Positions 8,896 through 18,176 of a DNA stretch of 37,117 nt are shown piece after piece (within the stretch, counting starts at the first letter, position 1; each line of letters begins with the position of its first letter). Position numbers and translations under genes: made by a program. The DNA is from Colwellia sp. (GTDB lineage Bacteria; Pseudomonadota; Gammaproteobacteria; Enterobacterales; Alteromonadaceae). The DNA is taken from assembly GCA_029938115.1 (NCBI GenBank), contig JAPYOP010000044.1, positions 1-37,117 of the forward strand. Direction: 5' to 3'. Under the pieces are notes generated by a model. The model ran no database searches. It was not told where the DNA came from and saw only the letters and a list, made by a program, of their open reading frames with translations.

Positions 8896-11376
8896 TTAAC
8901 TCCTTGAACGCTCACATGCAGCATCCCATAGAGGCTCTGCTAAAACCATTGCCTGACACTTTTGATCTAATATTTCCACTTGTAAAATAGTACTCGCTGC
9001 TGAGAACGCGATATCAATATAAGCAAAGGCTAAGCTCTCTTTTACTGTATGTCCGTAGGCGCCAGAAGTGATAACACCAATCACTTTGTTATCGGCAGAA
9101 AACACTGCTTCTCCGCCGTAAACATCAGCGTCAATGGCATCAATTTTCAGATAAACACATTTCACTTTAGCGCCTTGTTCAATTCTACTTAACAAGGCGT
9201 CTTTGCCGATAAAGTCATCATGTTCAAGTTTATAAAATCGCCCAAGATCTGCTTCTAGCATGGTAATTTCATTGGTTAACTCTGTACCAAAACCTTTATA
9301 GGCTTTTTCCATGCGCAGTGAATTTACCGCATACATGCCAAAATCAGCGATGCCGAAAGGTGAACCTGCTGCAAATAAAGCTTGATAAAGAGCGACCATT
9401 TTATCCATTGGACAATGTAACTCCCAACCGAGTTCACCGACATAATTTAGTTTCAAGGCAATTAATTCAATACCTGCTACGGTTATTTTTTTACCGGTTA
9501 ACCATTTAAAACTAGTTTTTGAAATATCATCTTCGGTGATTTTTTCTAGCACATTTCTTGAATCAGGGCCGGCTAGTACAAGAATGCCATAATCATCACT
9601 GACATTTTTTATGGTGACATTATTTAAAGTAACATCTGTATTACCTTCGACTACAACTTCGACTTCAGCTTCAAGTTCCGCTTTACGCTGATTAAGCAGA
9701 TCCCAATCCCGGCTTTCACAAACCGAACCCGATAACAAATAGTATTTATTTTCGGCTAAGCGCGTAATCGTAAATTCAGTTTCAAACACTGCGTTTTTAT
9801 TCAGAGCATGGGTAAGTACAATGCCGTTTTGTTTAGGTAACTTGTTGGCGGTTATTTTATTAATAAAATCGCCTGCACCAGAACCTGACACTTCAAATTT
9901 TGCAAAGCTAGACAAGTCCATCACACCAACGCGTTCACGTACCGCTTTACATTCACTGGCAACACTATCAAAACTGTTAGAGCGATTATAACCTACCGTT
10001 TCTTCTGTTACCCCTTTGGGCGCAAACCATTTAGGACGTTCCCAACCAAAGGCTTGAGTGTAAATACAGTTTTTCTCTTTTAATATTTGATAAAGGGGGG
10101 ATGTTCTAAGCTTTCTACCCGTATCTAACTCTTCTCCAGGGGCTGAAAATGCGTACATCCGATTATAATCTTCAAAAGATTTTTCCCTAACATAGCTTTC
10201 ACTGCACCAGTTGCCAAATCGGCGTGGATCAAATTCAGCCATATTAATATCAGCTTGACCATGAACCATCCATTGGGCCAAATATTTACCCGCACCCGCT
10301 CCTTGGGCTATGCCAATAGCTGAACCATTACACATCCAATAGTTTTTTAAACCAGGCGCAGGGCCTAACAACGGATTGGCATCAGGGGTATGCGGAATAG
10401 CACCATGGACAATACGTTTAAAACCAGAATCAGCCCAAATTGGCATCCTCTGCAAGACTTTCTCTAAATGGGTAAGTGATTTATCGAAACTTCCTGCGAA
10501 CAGTTCGCTTTCTGATGCCCATTCAGGATGTCCTTTGGGAGCCCAAGCTTCTTCAGCCCAGCGGGGATCTGTTTCATATATTCCCATTAAGGCTGATTTT
10601 TGCTCTTGACGATAATAAGCCGATGCCGAAGGATCGCGGATCACGGGCATTTCATCATCACTTTCTTTAAATTCAGCGACTGGCTCGGTAACAAAATATT
10701 GATGTAGCATATTGGTCATTGGTACATCAGCACCAACCCATTGCGCAACTTGACGTGCATAACAACCTGCGGCATTAACCACATGCTCACAGGTTATATT
10801 TCCCTTTTCGGTAACCACTTCCCACTCGCCCGATGGTAGCAGGTTAATATCTAGAACAAGGTTATGGCGAACAATTTCTGCGCCTTTTTGTCTTGCGCCT
10901 GCTGCCATGGCATTGGCAATGCCTGCGGGATCAACATGACCATCAGACGCAGTATATGCACCAGCCTTAACACCTTCAACATTAAGGTGAGGTACTAATT
11001 CTTTGATTCTTTGAGGACTGATCACTTCCATATGAAAGCCGACATTATGAGAGAAACCCGCGACACGTTTAAACCAATCAACCTCTTCATCGGCAAAAGC
11101 AAGCCTGATACCGCCACACTCATGCCAACCCACATACTGCCCTGTTAATTCTTCCAGTTTTGGGTATAGAGTATTACTGTATTGATGTAGCTTGGCCAAA
11201 TTGTAGCTACCAGTAAAGCTGGGACACTGTCCAGCGGCATGCCAAGTTGAGCCAGAGGTTAGTTCTGCTTTCTCAATAAGCATAATGTCAGTCCAGCCTT
11301 CTTCGACTAAGTGATAAGCTAAGCCACAACCCATTGCACCACCACCTACGATCACAACTTTTGTTTTACTTTTCAC
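8896..11376 (-). CDS. Dimethylglycine dehydrogenase-like FAD oxidoreductase fused to GcvT-type folate domain
   Basis: 826 residues. VVIVGGGAMGCGLAYHL is the FAD-binding motif, followed by TSGSTWHAAGQ, with His46 as the likely covalent FAD site. The rest follows animal dimethylglycine dehydrogenase closely in order: DGHVDPAGIANAMAAGAR, VNAAGCYARQV, HQYFVTEPV, then the GcvT part with NYVGELGWELH, YAVNSLRMEKAYKGFG and SGAYGHTVKESLAFAY. The folate-domain acidic position reads ETEFT, a Glu as I recall for dimethylglycine dehydrogenase, where the sarcosine type has Asp. The likely reaction is oxidative N-demethylation with transfer of formaldehyde equivalents to folate. The start is GTG, well supported by AGAGGTGGG just upstream. 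It lies in the middle of the minus-strand run. It is similar to but clearly distinct from the product of 2707-5154. Confidence 0.82.
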   Translation of the reverse strand: MKSKTKVVIVGGGAMGCGLAYHLVEEGWTDIMLIEKAELTSGSTWHAAGQCPSFTGSYNLAKLHQYSNTLYPKLEELTGQYVGWHECGGIRLAFADEEVDWFKRVAGFSHNVGFHMEVISPQRIKELVPHLNVEGVKAGAYTASDGHVDPAGIANAMAAGARQKGAEIVRHNLVLDINLLPSGEWEVVTEKGNITCEHVVNAAGCYARQVAQWVGADVPMTNMLHQYFVTEPVAEFKESDDEMPVIRDPSASAYYRQEQKSALMGIYETDPRWAEEAWAPKGHPEWASESELFAGSFDKSLTHLEKVLQRMPIWADSGFKRIVHGAIPHTPDANPLLGPAPGLKNYWMCNGSAIGIAQGAGAGKYLAQWMVHGQADINMAEFDPRRFGNWCSESYVREKSFEDYNRMYAFSAPGEELDTGRKLRTSPLYQILKEKNCIYTQAFGWERPKWFAPKGVTEETVGYNRSNSFDSVASECKAVRERVGVMDLSSFAKFEVSGSGAGDFINKITANKLPKQNGIVLTHALNKNAVFETEFTITRLAENKYYLLSGSVCESRDWDLLNQRKAELEAEVEVVVEGNTDVTLNNVTIKNVSDDYGILVLAGPDSRNVLEKITEDDISKTSFKWLTGKKITVAGIELIALKLNYVGELGWELHCPMDKMVALYQALFAAGSPFGIADFGMYAVNSLRMEKAYKGFGTELTNEITMLEADLGRFYKLEHDDFIGKDALLSRIEQGAKVKCVYLKIDAIDADVYGGEAVFSADNKVIGVITSGAYGHTVKESLAFAYIDIAFSAASTILQVEILDQKCQAMVLAEPLWDAACERSRS

Positions 11377-11450
11377 AGCCCACCTCTTTGTTCATTTCTA
11401 TTTACTAAATAGACGTTCATTTCAATTGGTATTATTTGCAGAAAATGAAT

Positions 11451-13292
11451 TTAGCCCAATTCGTTCACTGCTCTAAATGCCATGTCGACAGCCGTTTTCA
11501 TATCACTTTCTGGACCCGAATCGCAATTGGCAATGGTAATTCTACCAAAGGGTTGACGTGCTGCTATGACAGAATCTAAGGAGCCGGGCACCGTATAACC
11601 ATGCCCCCAGCGATTAACGGTAATGCTCTCTACATCTTTGTCAAAATTAAACAGTTCCTTGGGCAGCATACCGCCTAAATGTGCTCTAATTTCGTCTTCG
11701 TAGTCTTTAAATTGCAAACTTAACATCTTGTATCGTGCTTCACTGTATTGTTCATTACGAGGTGCGCCTACTTTTTCACCATAGGGACAGCTTATCATTT
11801 GCAAAATACAGGGAGAGTCGGGGGTTTTGCTGTATTCATAACCACCCATACTCACCGGAAAGTCCAGCATAACGGCCTGATGCATATTCCCGGGTGACAT
11901 AGCCATGCCAATTTCCATTTCTTTCATTGCCCGCCAGTTTTTTAATCCAACCGTTGTATATTGCACCGGAGCTTTGGTTTGTTGTTTCAACGCGGCTTCT
12001 TGGGCTGGAGGAAGACCTGATACAATATGAGGAATCATCATGTTATAACAAGCCATGACAACATTTTTTCCCTTGATCTGGTATGAGTTATTGTCGTTGA
12101 TATAATTGACAGAAACTTCACTAGAATTTTCCGGGGTGTCGCCATGTTGTACATTGACAACGGTACTATTGAGTCTGATGCGAACCGTATTACTGGATTG
12201 GTCTAATTCGCTGTATTTGAATTTAGACATGATCAATTCTTCAGCATTGCGTCCTACCGCTATGTCGGGAATCATTTTTTTCACTAAAGCACGGGCAATA
12301 CCAGCATTGCCATCAGGGAAATGATAAATGTATGGTGTGTTTTCATCATAAACAGCCTTAGATGCAAACCCCATGGCGCCGGTGCTCTTAGCTGTTGCTA
12401 TGGTCATTAGGTCTGTGCCAGTTGACGCCCAATCTAAACTGGAGTTTCTGGCCATTTTTAAAACATCAGGATCATCAACACCTAAGTTGTTTTTTAAATA
12501 ATCAAAATAGGTGTTCGTATGAATATAATCGTTCAATTGCGCTTTCGGTACATCTATGGCGTGTAATCCACCTTTTAATACGCTAAGTAATTGCTGCTTT
12601 CCTTTTTCACTTAATGGCGCTTGCTGTGCCGCTTCCTCGTCGGATGATTTGTTCCGCATTTGCATTCCTTCAATATAATTAGGGTAGTTACAAAAGGGAT
12701 GTTTGACTATTTTGTCTGTGCCAAAGGTGGCTTTGTTGAAGTAGGTAACAGCGCCTAGATTGTTTCTTTTGTAGAAGTTTTTATCGTAGGCTGTATTAAA
12801 TCGTTCTACGTCTACACCAATATCTTGTAATAGGTCATGCACCGCTTTACTGCTATGTTTTGGCTCTACAATAGACTGAGAACCGCCGTAACCTATGCGT
12901 AATTGACCATCAATGGTATGTTCATTGCGTTTAGCATGGCCGCCAAAATCATCATGATTGTCGAGGATAAGCACTTTTTTATCTTTACCGTGCTTTTGCT
13001 GATAAAAATAAGCTGCCGACAATCCGCTGATACCACCACCAACAACAATGAGGTCGTAGACTTCATCTAACTTAGAGATGGGGCCCCAATTTGACTTACC
13101 TGTCCATGCTTTTGAATGTGCATGGGGATTAGAGCGTGGATGACTGCCTCTAAGCCCCGTTAGAGTGGGAGGGTAATATTCAGGCGCGAGTGAGTTTAAA
13201 GCAGTATTGTTTCTACATGAGAACGGCAGCAAAGAGGAGCCAGCGACCATTAATGTGCCGTTTATGAAATCTCTTCTTGTTATTTTTCTCAT
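11451..13292 (-). CDS. Tat-exported FAD-dependent amine oxidoreductase, spermidine dehydrogenase-like (copy 2)
   Basis: 613 residues. The twin-arginine signal KITRRDFINGTLMVAGSSLL is nearly identical to that of copy 1 (5269-7182), followed by PFSC and YPPTLTGLRGSH. The FAD motif LIVVGGGISGLSAAYFYQQK and DNHDDFGGHAKRNEH are shared almost exactly, whereas the segments before HFPDGNA and near the C-terminus differ (GHGYTVPGSLD here, AHGYAHGGVALFD in copy 1). The pattern suggests duplication followed by divergence of substrate-contacting parts. The likely role is periplasmic oxidation of an amine, with the aldehyde product handled by the adjacent aldehyde dehydrogenase. The upstream gap is 149 bases, the largest in the run, so an internal promoter is possible; a lone TATACCC half-site lies near 13410. 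Confidence 0.7.
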   Translation of the reverse strand: MRKITRRDFINGTLMVAGSSLLPFSCRNNTALNSLAPEYYPPTLTGLRGSHPRSNPHAHSKAWTGKSNWGPISKLDEVYDLIVVGGGISGLSAAYFYQQKHGKDKKVLILDNHDDFGGHAKRNEHTIDGQLRIGYGGSQSIVEPKHSSKAVHDLLQDIGVDVERFNTAYDKNFYKRNNLGAVTYFNKATFGTDKIVKHPFCNYPNYIEGMQMRNKSSDEEAAQQAPLSEKGKQQLLSVLKGGLHAIDVPKAQLNDYIHTNTYFDYLKNNLGVDDPDVLKMARNSSLDWASTGTDLMTIATAKSTGAMGFASKAVYDENTPYIYHFPDGNAGIARALVKKMIPDIAVGRNAEELIMSKFKYSELDQSSNTVRIRLNSTVVNVQHGDTPENSSEVSVNYINDNNSYQIKGKNVVMACYNMMIPHIVSGLPPAQEAALKQQTKAPVQYTTVGLKNWRAMKEMEIGMAMSPGNMHQAVMLDFPVSMGGYEYSKTPDSPCILQMISCPYGEKVGAPRNEQYSEARYKMLSLQFKDYEDEIRAHLGGMLPKELFNFDKDVESITVNRWGHGYTVPGSLDSVIAARQPFGRITIANCDSGPESDMKTAVDMAFRAVNELG

Positions 13293-13441
13293 TTTTTACC
13301 GTGAGTTTTAGTAGATTTAAAATAAGAATATCATATTAAAATCATTCCAAAAGATAGAGTTGGTATAAAAAACCACCATTAACTGAAGTTTACTTTATTA
13401 GTTATCGGTTATACCCGCTCTACTGTGCTTTGGTTATAGTT

Positions 13442-14860
13442 TCAATACTGTATCGCTTTTATTTCACAATATTCGTGCAATCCTGCGATTCCAAACTCTC
13501 GGCCATTACCTGATTCTTTGTAACCACCAAATGGAGCTTCATGGTTAGCATCACCACCGTTAATGGAGCATTGACCGGCACGAATCTTTCTGGCGATTGC
13601 CGTGGCTTCGTCATTATCGCCAGCCCAAACAGCCGAAGCTAATCCATAAGGGGTGTCATTGGCAATTTCTATCGCTTGGTCAACGGAGGAATATTTGATT
13701 ATTACTAACACGGGTCCAAAAACTTCTTCCTGAGCAATAGCCATATCATTGGTGACATTGGAAAAAACGGTTGGTAAAACATAATTACCCTTTGTCATAC
13801 CTGCCGGCATACCTGTGCCACCGGTAACCAGATTAGCCCCTTCAGCAATCGCTTTATCAATGTAATCGAGCACAGTCTGTTTTTGACTGGCAGATGACAT
13901 AGGACCAATAAAAACTTTAGGATCAGTGGGATCCCCAACCAGTAGGGCTTCAGTTTTCAACTTGGCTAACTCAACGGCTTGATCATAAACAGATTCATGT
14001 ACGATCATTCGGGTCAGGGCATTACAGGTTTGGCCTGTATTAACCATTACATCATGGATACCAAAGCTGATTGCCGCTTCCAAATCGGCTTTTTCAGTAA
14101 TGATAAAAGGCGATTTCCCCCCAAGTTCAAGACAAACTCTTTTTACCGTTGGTGCGGCTGAATTAGTCACTTGTACTCCTGCGGCTGTAGAGCCAGTAAA
14201 AGTTACCATGTCGACATCAGGGTGAGCACTCAGCGCTGAGCCTAATTCACGACCACTGCCGTGAACAAAATTAAATACGCCAGCGGGTAAGCCAACAGCG
14301 TCACATATCTCTGCAAATATAAACAAATGGCTAGGCGTTTGGCTAGCAGCTTTTACCACCATGGTACAGCCTGCCGCTATTGCAGGAGCAACTTTGCCGA
14401 TCATTTGCCAAATTGGGTAATTCCATGGATTAATCATCGCACAGACACCAATTGGCTCTTGAACAATGACCGAATTACCAATTTCTTCACTTTCTTCCAT
14501 ATGATTTGCTTTCACGGCATAAGATTCACAAATGATACCGAGAGCATCAACCTGATAGGCAGCAGCATGTTGTATTGGCATACCTAGTTCATCAACGACT
14601 GTTTGAGTTAAATCAGCATTTCTTCTTTCACCTTCAACGGCAATTTTTCGCAAAAATTCAGCTCTTTGCGCAGCCGAAGTTTGAGACCAAGAGGCAAAGG
14701 CATTTTTAGCTGCACTGACTGCGGCATTAACATCTTCAGTGTTGCCGTAAGGTACTTTTGCTGATACTTCACCATTGGCAGGATTAATTACTTCGTCTGT
14801 GCTTTTTCCTATAGGTGTAACCCATTGGCCGTTGATGTAGAATTTATCGTATATTCGCAT
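13442..14860 (-). CDS. NAD(P)+-dependent aldehyde dehydrogenase
   Basis: 472 residues, full length for the ALDH superfamily. Catalytic elements are all present: INPWNYP with Asn147, the general base Glu245 in LELGGKSP, the nucleophile Cys279 in NTGQTCNALTRM, and Lys170 in the cofactor site. It oxidises an aldehyde to a carboxylate. Family resemblance is to broad-specificity and aminoaldehyde/betaine-aldehyde-type enzymes; the exact aldehyde is not evident. It sits directly behind the aminotransferase and ahead of SpdH-like copy 2, which fits disposal of the aldehydes these enzymes would produce. The ATG at 14860 has an AGGGG-type ribosome binding site. Confidence 0.93.
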   Translation of the reverse strand: MRIYDKFYINGQWVTPIGKSTDEVINPANGEVSAKVPYGNTEDVNAAVSAAKNAFASWSQTSAAQRAEFLRKIAVEGERRNADLTQTVVDELGMPIQHAAAYQVDALGIICESYAVKANHMEESEEIGNSVIVQEPIGVCAMINPWNYPIWQMIGKVAPAIAAGCTMVVKAASQTPSHLFIFAEICDAVGLPAGVFNFVHGSGRELGSALSAHPDVDMVTFTGSTAAGVQVTNSAAPTVKRVCLELGGKSPFIITEKADLEAAISFGIHDVMVNTGQTCNALTRMIVHESVYDQAVELAKLKTEALLVGDPTDPKVFIGPMSSASQKQTVLDYIDKAIAEGANLVTGGTGMPAGMTKGNYVLPTVFSNVTNDMAIAQEEVFGPVLVIIKYSSVDQAIEIANDTPYGLASAVWAGDNDEATAIARKIRAGQCSINGGDANHEAPFGGYKESGNGREFGIAGLHEYCEIKAIQY

Positions 14861-14888
14861 AATGTATTCCCCTGTTGTTTTTGTGATG

Positions 14889-14936
14889 TTTTATCATTGC
14901 CAAAGTGATAAAAATTGAATGTTGGCAACGATAAAA
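14889..14936 (-). repeat. Long intercistronic hairpin between aminotransferase and aldehyde dehydrogenase genes
   Basis: The 15-base arms (plus strand TTTTATCATTGCCAA at 14889-14903 and TTGGCAACGATAAAA at 14922-14936) pair fully in RNA apart from one G-U. The loop contains another TGATAAAA, which can instead pair with the arm TTTTATCA as a smaller 8-bp stem. No T-run follows in the transcribed direction, so this is more like an mRNA-processing or stability element, or an attenuator, than a terminator. Confidence 0.55.
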
Positions 14937-14950
14937 ACAGTCTGAATGAA

Positions 14951-16330
14951 TTAAAGTTTTGCTACTAATTCAGCTGCTTCGGTAAGTACTTTACGTAAAA
15001 TTCGTGCTATCTCTTTTAATTCATCAGGACCACAAATTAACGGTGGTGATAACTGTATTACTGGCTCACCTCGGTCATCGGTACGACAAATAAGACCATT
15101 TTCATAAAGTGTTGGTGACAAAAAGTTAAACAAAATATCTTTTGCTTCATCTTCATTTAACGCTTCTTTAGTTGCTTTGTTTTTAACAATTTCAATTCCC
15201 CAGAAATAGCCCGCACCACGAACATCGCCAATAATAGGGATATCATAGAGACCTTCTAACAGTTCTTTAAATAACGCTTCATTACGTTGAACATTACCTA
15301 AAACATCTTCTTTTTCAAATATATCTAAGTTTGCCATTGCCGCTGCGCAGGAGCCAGGATGACCTGCAAAGGTAATACCGTGTAGGAAGGTTTTGTCATC
15401 TTTTAAAAATGGTTCAATTAAATAGTCACGACAAATCATCGCGCCCATCGGAGAATATCCTGAAGTGAGGCCTTTAGCACAAGTGATCACATCGGGTAGA
15501 TAGTCAAACTTCTCACAGCCAAACATATGACCTAAGCGGCCAAAGGCGCAGATAACTTCATCAGAAACCAACATAATGCCGTACTTATCACAAATTTTTC
15601 GTACTTCTTGAAAATAACCATCAGGAGGCACAATACAACCTCCTGAGTTTTGCACTGGCTCTAAAAATACCGCAGCGACAGTGTCAGGTCCTTCAATTTC
15701 AATGGCTCGTTCAATTTCATACGCACATTTTTTGCCAAACTCAAGACTGCTCATACCGTCGCTCATTAAGTGGCTGTGGTAAGCATCGGTGTTCTCGACT
15801 TTATAGGTACCAGGAACTAAGGGTTCAAAGATATTTTTGATATCGGTTAAACCGTTAATCGATAAGGCTCCCATAGTGGTGCCATGGTAAGCCAAATTTC
15901 TAGAAATTACTTTATAGCGGCGATGCTCACCAATTTCTGTATAATATTGGCGGATAAGCTTCCAAGCGGACTCTACAGCTTCCGAGCCACCAGAAGTAAA
16001 AAATACTCTATTGAGATCGCCCGGTGCTAGCTCAGCAATGCGAGCGGCTAGCTCGATAGCGGGTTGATGAGCGTTATTCCAAATAGGAAAGTAGGCGAGT
16101 TTTTCACATTGTTTGGCAATAGCATCAGCAATTTCTTTACGACCATGACCTACTTGAGAGACAAATAAACCACCTAAACCATCAATATACTTTTTATCAT
16201 GAATATCGTAAATATAACATCCTTCACCATGGGTCATAATGGGTACATCATGATCTTGATAGTAGCCCATATTGGTAAAATGCATCCATAGGTGTTTACG
16301 AGCAAGTTCTTGTAACGTTTCGTTATTCAT
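14951..16330 (-). CDS. Class III PLP-dependent aminotransferase
   Basis: 459 residues from ATG 16330. An in-frame TTG at 16342 is less likely because TTGGA just upstream of the ATG makes the better ribosome binding site. The fold-type I omega-aminotransferase pattern is complete: FFTSGGSEAVESAWK phosphate-binding loop (about 111-124), Asp257 in LVSDEVICAFGR, and the PLP-binding Lys286 in CAKGLTSGYSPMGAM. Relatives include putrescine-, taurine- and beta-alanine:pyruvate aminotransferases, so the substrate is probably a terminal amine; which one cannot be read. It is the first gene of the minus-strand run and lies 76 bases downstream of the TACCC-type operator at 16406-16423. A 90-base spacer with a strong hairpin separates it from the aldehyde dehydrogenase. 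Confidence 0.92.
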   Translation of the reverse strand: MNNETLQELARKHLWMHFTNMGYYQDHDVPIMTHGEGCYIYDIHDKKYIDGLGGLFVSQVGHGRKEIADAIAKQCEKLAYFPIWNNAHQPAIELAARIAELAPGDLNRVFFTSGGSEAVESAWKLIRQYYTEIGEHRRYKVISRNLAYHGTTMGALSINGLTDIKNIFEPLVPGTYKVENTDAYHSHLMSDGMSSLEFGKKCAYEIERAIEIEGPDTVAAVFLEPVQNSGGCIVPPDGYFQEVRKICDKYGIMLVSDEVICAFGRLGHMFGCEKFDYLPDVITCAKGLTSGYSPMGAMICRDYLIEPFLKDDKTFLHGITFAGHPGSCAAAMANLDIFEKEDVLGNVQRNEALFKELLEGLYDIPIIGDVRGAGYFWGIEIVKNKATKEALNEDEAKDILFNFLSPTLYENGLICRTDDRGEPVIQLSPPLICGPDELKEIARILRKVLTEAAELVAKL

Positions 16331-16405
16331 AATGGTATCCAAGCTTAACTGATTAAGGGTCTCTCAATTTGAATAAACAGTATTACAAATTACCTTTAGG
16401 GCACA

Positions 16406-16423
16406 TATACCCCATTAGTGTTG
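16406..16423. promoter_or_regulatory. TACCC-type operator upstream of the large minus-strand run
   Basis: TATACCCCATTAGTGTTG; its core (16408-16422) matches TACCCTATTAGGGTA at 12 of 15. On the minus strand TAATAC follows 22 bases beyond the core, at a -10-like position ahead of the aminotransferase. The element sits between the MATE stop and the aminotransferase start, so it most likely controls the aminotransferase-to-SpdH run. Confidence 0.6.
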
Positions 16424-16442
16424 GAAACGAAGCACAATAAAC

Positions 16443-17804
16443 TTAAGTCGTTTGGGGAAGTGTTACAGGTGTTTTATTGTAAAGGCGTAGACAAAGTAAA
16501 GAACTGCCAATTGCAATACCACTAAAAATGCCAATCCAAAAACCATATACGCCATAATTATTACCCCATATTTGGCTATAACCTAGACTGTAACCTAATG
16601 GGAAACCGATTAACCAATAGGACATTACTTGTATTAACATCGGTACTTTAGTGTCTTCAAAACCTCGAAGGGTCTGTGCCGCCCATACTTGTAATATATC
16701 GATCACTAAATATATCGGGGCAAAAAACATGATGGTTGTTGATATTGCTGCAATATTTAAATTTTGGGTAAACAAAAAGGGTAACTCGTTACGAAAAACA
16801 AAGACAATAACGCCTACGAGAACGCCAAAAACAAGCACTAGCTTAAATCCGGTATGAATAAATTGAGCCATTGAATTTGGTTGGGATTCACCCATACCTT
16901 TGGCGACATAAATAGCAGTTGCTTGACCAATACCTAAACCAAACATCAATACCAGAGAAACAATTTGAATCGTTATTTGATGGGCACCTAAAGACTCTGT
17001 TCCCAAAGGAGCAATCAGTAAAGCGGAAAAACTGAAAAAGCCTTCTTCGGCGAGTATGGCTAAACTAATAGGTAGACCGAGTGTCAATATTGCCCGCCAC
17101 CGTGACCATATTATTCCCGGCCAATGGCTAAATATTTTGTAGCGCTTGAGTGCTGAATATTTCGCAGTGTAAATAATGACAGATGCTCCCCATAACCAGT
17201 AAATAATGGTTGTTGTCCAAGCACAACCAATTCCTCCTAGTGCCGGAATGCCAAATTTTCCAAAAACAAAAATATAATCAAAAATAAGATTAAGGGTAAC
17301 GGCAACCAAACTAGAAAGCATGACAAAACGCATTAGGCCATGACCTTCTAGTAAAGCAAAGGTGGCCCAGCAAATACCACTGATCGGCAATGAATAAGCA
17401 ATTATTTCACTATAGCCTTGTGCAATACGAGTGACGTTATCATTGGCACCAAGGCTTGGGATGAATGGTATAATAGCGAACAAAATCAGCATTGCTATAA
17501 TACCAAGCAGACCTGCTAATAATATTGCTTGTTGGGCTTCTATGGTTATTTCAGTGTGATTTTTTTCTCCAACAAATCGTGCAATTCGTGGTGTGCTTGC
17601 TAGAACAATGCCGTATATTGCTATTTCCAAAACTAACCAAATATTTCCGCCGATAGCTAGTCCCGCAAGATCTTCAGCGCTTGCTTGACCTGCCATAATT
17701 GTATCAATAACTTCCATACCTATCATGGCGACGTTGGCAATGATCAGCGGAATGGCAAGACTTAAAATTTTTTCAATGTCTGAAAACCAAGGTTTATTAC
17801 GCAT
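16443..17804 (-). CDS. MATE-family efflux transporter
   Basis: 453 residues, about 12 membrane helices, the normal length for NorM-type MATE proteins. The N-terminal half begins with ILSLAIPLIIANVAMIGMEVIDTIMAG and contains the family-typical GLAIGGNIW and LALL/EGHG-like segments; the second half repeats the pattern. MATE proteins export cationic organic compounds using Na+ or H+. The clear start (ATG 17804) has AGGTGA upstream. Placed between the catabolic run and the regulator, it may relieve accumulation of an amine substrate or a toxic intermediate (inference). Its promoter lies in the 372-base gap shared with the luxR-type gene. Confidence 0.9.
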   Translation of the reverse strand: MRNKPWFSDIEKILSLAIPLIIANVAMIGMEVIDTIMAGQASAEDLAGLAIGGNIWLVLEIAIYGIVLASTPRIARFVGEKNHTEITIEAQQAILLAGLLGIIAMLILFAIIPFIPSLGANDNVTRIAQGYSEIIAYSLPISGICWATFALLEGHGLMRFVMLSSLVAVTLNLIFDYIFVFGKFGIPALGGIGCAWTTTIIYWLWGASVIIYTAKYSALKRYKIFSHWPGIIWSRWRAILTLGLPISLAILAEEGFFSFSALLIAPLGTESLGAHQITIQIVSLVLMFGLGIGQATAIYVAKGMGESQPNSMAQFIHTGFKLVLVFGVLVGVIVFVFRNELPFLFTQNLNIAAISTTIMFFAPIYLVIDILQVWAAQTLRGFEDTKVPMLIQVMSYWLIGFPLGYSLGYSQIWGNNYGVYGFWIGIFSGIAIGSSLLCLRLYNKTPVTLPQTT

Positions 17805-18176
17805 GTTTCACCTAAGATAACCATTAAAAATTAATAGGCTATTGATATGTTGTCAATATTTAGAAAGTTAAAATGTTTTTTTCTAAATAATCATCTAAAG
17901 TAAAGTGATCTTAATTGCGAACACTTCCCATAGATATAAAATTGTTCCATACGAAAATTGGCTGGTTAGTCGCATAGCCCGCCACTAGAATGAAAATTGA
18001 GATTAGTCATGTTTTCATCATAATAGTTTGCCAGTATCGACAATTTTATTAATTTAGTGATCTAAATAAAATAACCCATTAGGGGAGTGAGTTTTTCTAC
18101 TTGTTTGTCATCTTAAATTGATGGTATATTTTTATTACTGTTATCTTTAATACCAAAGTAGTTAAGTTGTTTCATT
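17805..18176. other. Divergent intergenic region, MATE / LuxR-type regulator
   Basis: 372 AT-rich bases without a gene. Near the MATE gene there is a small inverted repeat TATTGA-N7-TCAATA (17840-17858). Nearer the regulator is the operator-like element at 18072-18086. I see nothing else clear. Confidence 0.5.
18072..18086. promoter_or_regulatory. TACCC-type operator ahead of the LuxR-type gene
   Basis: TAACCCATTAGGGGA matches TACCCTATTAGGGTA at 12 of 15 positions. It lies 90 bases before the regulator start and 267 bases from the MATE start. Autoregulation of the LuxR-type gene is the simplest reading; on the minus strand a TAATAA follows about 20 bases away, so control of the MATE gene is also possible. 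Confidence 0.5.

Noticed and set aside
13405..13430. TATACCC element upstream of SpdH-like copy 2 as another operator
   Set aside because: Only the left half matches; the right half does not align without an inserted base.
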